Both the position numbers and the translations under genes were made by a program. A stretch of DNA of 6,845 nt, taken from assembly GCA_900553765.1 (NCBI GenBank), contig USET01000053.1, positions 1 through 6,845 on the forward strand. Reading direction: 5' to 3'. Below, in pieces: positions 5,553-6,845 of the stretch. Source of the stretch: an uncultured Mycoplasmatota bacterium (GTDB lineage Bacteria; Bacillota_I; Bacilli_A; RF39; UBA660). The notes beneath the pieces are model-generated. The model saw only the letters and a program-made list of their open reading frames with translations, was not told the origin of the DNA and did not search any database. Numbering within the stretch: position 1 is the first letter of the stretch; each line of letters opens with the position of its first letter.

Positions 5553-6839
5553 ATGATAGATATCAATTTAATTAGAGAAAACAAGGAAAAAGTAAAGGAA
5601 AATATTAAGAAGAAGTTTCAAGATCACAAACTTCCGCTTGTAGATGAAGTAGAAGCTTTGGATAAAGAATATCGTGAAGTAAAAGCAAAAGGAGATCAAT
5701 TACGTGGTTTAAAAAATACTAAGAGTAGTGAGATTGGTGCTTTGATGCGCGATGGAAAAAAGGAAGAAGCAGAAAAAGTAAAAGAAGAAATCGCAACCAT
5801 GGGTAAGGAGATTGAAGAACTTACTGAAAAAGAAGAGAAATTACAAGCGACAATCAAAGAAAAAATGATGATGATTCCTAATATCATTGCAGATTCAGTT
5901 CCAATTGGGAAAGATGATAGTGAAAATGTAGAACTAGAATGTTTCGGTGAAAAAACAGCATTCGATTATGAAATTCCATATCATTTAGATATCATCGAAA
6001 AGTTAGGCGGAATCGATTTAGATAGTGCAAGAAGAGTTGCAGGAAATGGATTTTATTATTTAATTGGTGATATTGCTCGATTACATTCAGCTGTTTTAAC
6101 ATATGCGAGAGATTTTATGATCGATAAAGGATTTACATACTGTATTCCACCTTACATGATTCGCGGAGATGTCGTTGATGGAGTTATGAGTTTTGAAGAA
6201 ATGGATGCCATGATGTATAAGATCGAGGGAGAAGATCTCTATTTGATCGGAACAAGTGAGCATTCTATGATTGGAAAATTCAAAGGACAAATTTTAGATG
6301 CAAGTGAAATTCCATATACGATGACAAGTTATTCACCATGTTTCAGAAAAGAAAAGGGTGCACATGGAATTGAAGAGCGAGGAATTTACCGTATTCATCA
6401 ATTTGAAAAACAAGAGATGATCGTCGTATGTGATCCAAAAGATAGTGACGAATGGTTCGATAAAATGTGGCATTATACTGTCGAGTTATTCCGCAGTATG
6501 GAAATTCCAGTACGTGCTTTAGAATGTTGTAGTGGAGATCTTGCCGATTTGAAATATAAGAGTATCGATGTAGAGGCATGGAGTCCAAGACAGAAAAAAT
6601 ACTTTGAAGTTGGAAGTTGCTCTAATTTAACAGATGCACAAGCAAGAAGATTAGGAATTCGCATTAAAAATGGAAAAGAGAAATACTATGCTCATACGTT
6701 AAACAATACCGTTGTCGCACCACCTAGAATGTTGATTTCTATTTTAGAAAATCATTTGAACGAAGATGGAAGCGTCAATATTCCAAAAGTTTTACAACCA
6801 TATATGGGTGGAAAGACAAAAATCGAAGTGAAAAAATAA
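5553..6839 (+). CDS. serS: Seryl-tRNA synthetase
   Basis: This cytoplasmic class II synthetase joins serine to tRNA-Ser, using ATP, and also makes the Ser-tRNA that is the precursor for selenocysteine where that pathway exists. At 428 residues it has normal family length. Residues 1-105 form the long antiparallel coiled coil that grips the tRNA-Ser variable arm, with Lys/Glu-rich heptads. The catalytic domain follows: the serine-site TSE at 234-236, motif 2 starting at F264-R265-K266-E267 and continuing to the HQFEKQE block at 282-288, then SGDL at 327-330 and the SCSN element at 355-358. Motif 3 keeps the class II arginine (R392, in LNNTVVAPPRMLISILEN) but lacks the glycines of the common bacterial LNGSGLAVGR form. 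The protein therefore belongs to a divergent SerRS subgroup. It is the only gene behind the T-box within the window, and a housekeeping role is likely because it has that serine-specific control. Confidence 0.97.
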   Translation: MIDINLIRENKEKVKENIKKKFQDHKLPLVDEVEALDKEYREVKAKGDQLRGLKNTKSSEIGALMRDGKKEEAEKVKEEIATMGKEIEELTEKEEKLQATIKEKMMMIPNIIADSVPIGKDDSENVELECFGEKTAFDYEIPYHLDIIEKLGGIDLDSARRVAGNGFYYLIGDIARLHSAVLTYARDFMIDKGFTYCIPPYMIRGDVVDGVMSFEEMDAMMYKIEGEDLYLIGTSEHSMIGKFKGQILDASEIPYTMTSYSPCFRKEKGAHGIEERGIYRIHQFEKQEMIVVCDPKDSDEWFDKMWHYTVELFRSMEIPVRALECCSGDLADLKYKSIDVEAWSPRQKKYFEVGSCSNLTDAQARRLGIRIKNGKEKYYAHTLNNTVVAPPRMLISILENHLNEDGSVNIPKVLQPYMGGKTKIEVKK

Positions 6840-6845
6840 ATCAAA

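Noticed and set aside
5696..6664. Four minus-strand open frames inside serS
   Set aside because: All are antisense to conserved synthetase motifs and lack start signals, so they are shadow frames.
1..6845. Search for mobile elements, CRISPR arrays, tRNA or rRNA genes and long repeats
   Set aside because: By eye I found no transposase or integrase, regularly spaced direct repeats, cloverleaf gene or terminal inverted repeats. All coding space is explained by five ordinary genes.

Overview
This is an AT-rich bacterial chromosomal window with closely packed genes, all on the plus strand. It suggests a low-GC Firmicute. The support is a T-box riboswitch in front of a seryl-tRNA synthetase gene, a family A DNA polymerase whose proofreading domain has lost its catalytic residues, GGAGG-type ribosome binding sites and U-tract terminators. 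The polymerase and synthetase read to me like Erysipelotrichia or a related Clostridia lineage, but that is an impression and not a proven placement.

Layout. Positions 1-1050 are the C-terminal part of an FtsX/MacB-type ABC transporter permease that runs in from outside the window and is closed by a hairpin terminator overlapping its stop codon. Positions 1121-1558 encode a small, helical, methionine-rich protein of unknown function, possibly of ferritin-like fold, with its own terminator. After an extended -10 promoter comes polA (1705-4302, DNA polymerase I). It is followed after only 36 bases by a cation diffusion facilitator metal exporter (4339-5202), probably on the same transcript. The 350-base gap before the last gene holds a good sigma-A-type promoter and a complete T-box leader with a serine UCU specifier. 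The leader controls serS (5553-6839), which ends six bases before the window does.

How the genes relate. They do not form one pathway. The window looks like ordinary housekeeping territory made of at least four transcription units: permease, small protein, polA plus CDF, and T-box plus serS. The best-resolved regulatory logic is at serS: uncharged serine tRNA should bind the leader and allow transcription into the synthetase gene. I found no mobile element, CRISPR array, tRNA, rRNA or convincing new multi-gene system. The points most worth a second look are the terminator that encloses the T-box antiterminator, the divergent motif 3 of the synthetase, the glutamate at a metal-ligand position of the CDF transporter, and the uncharacterised small helical protein.
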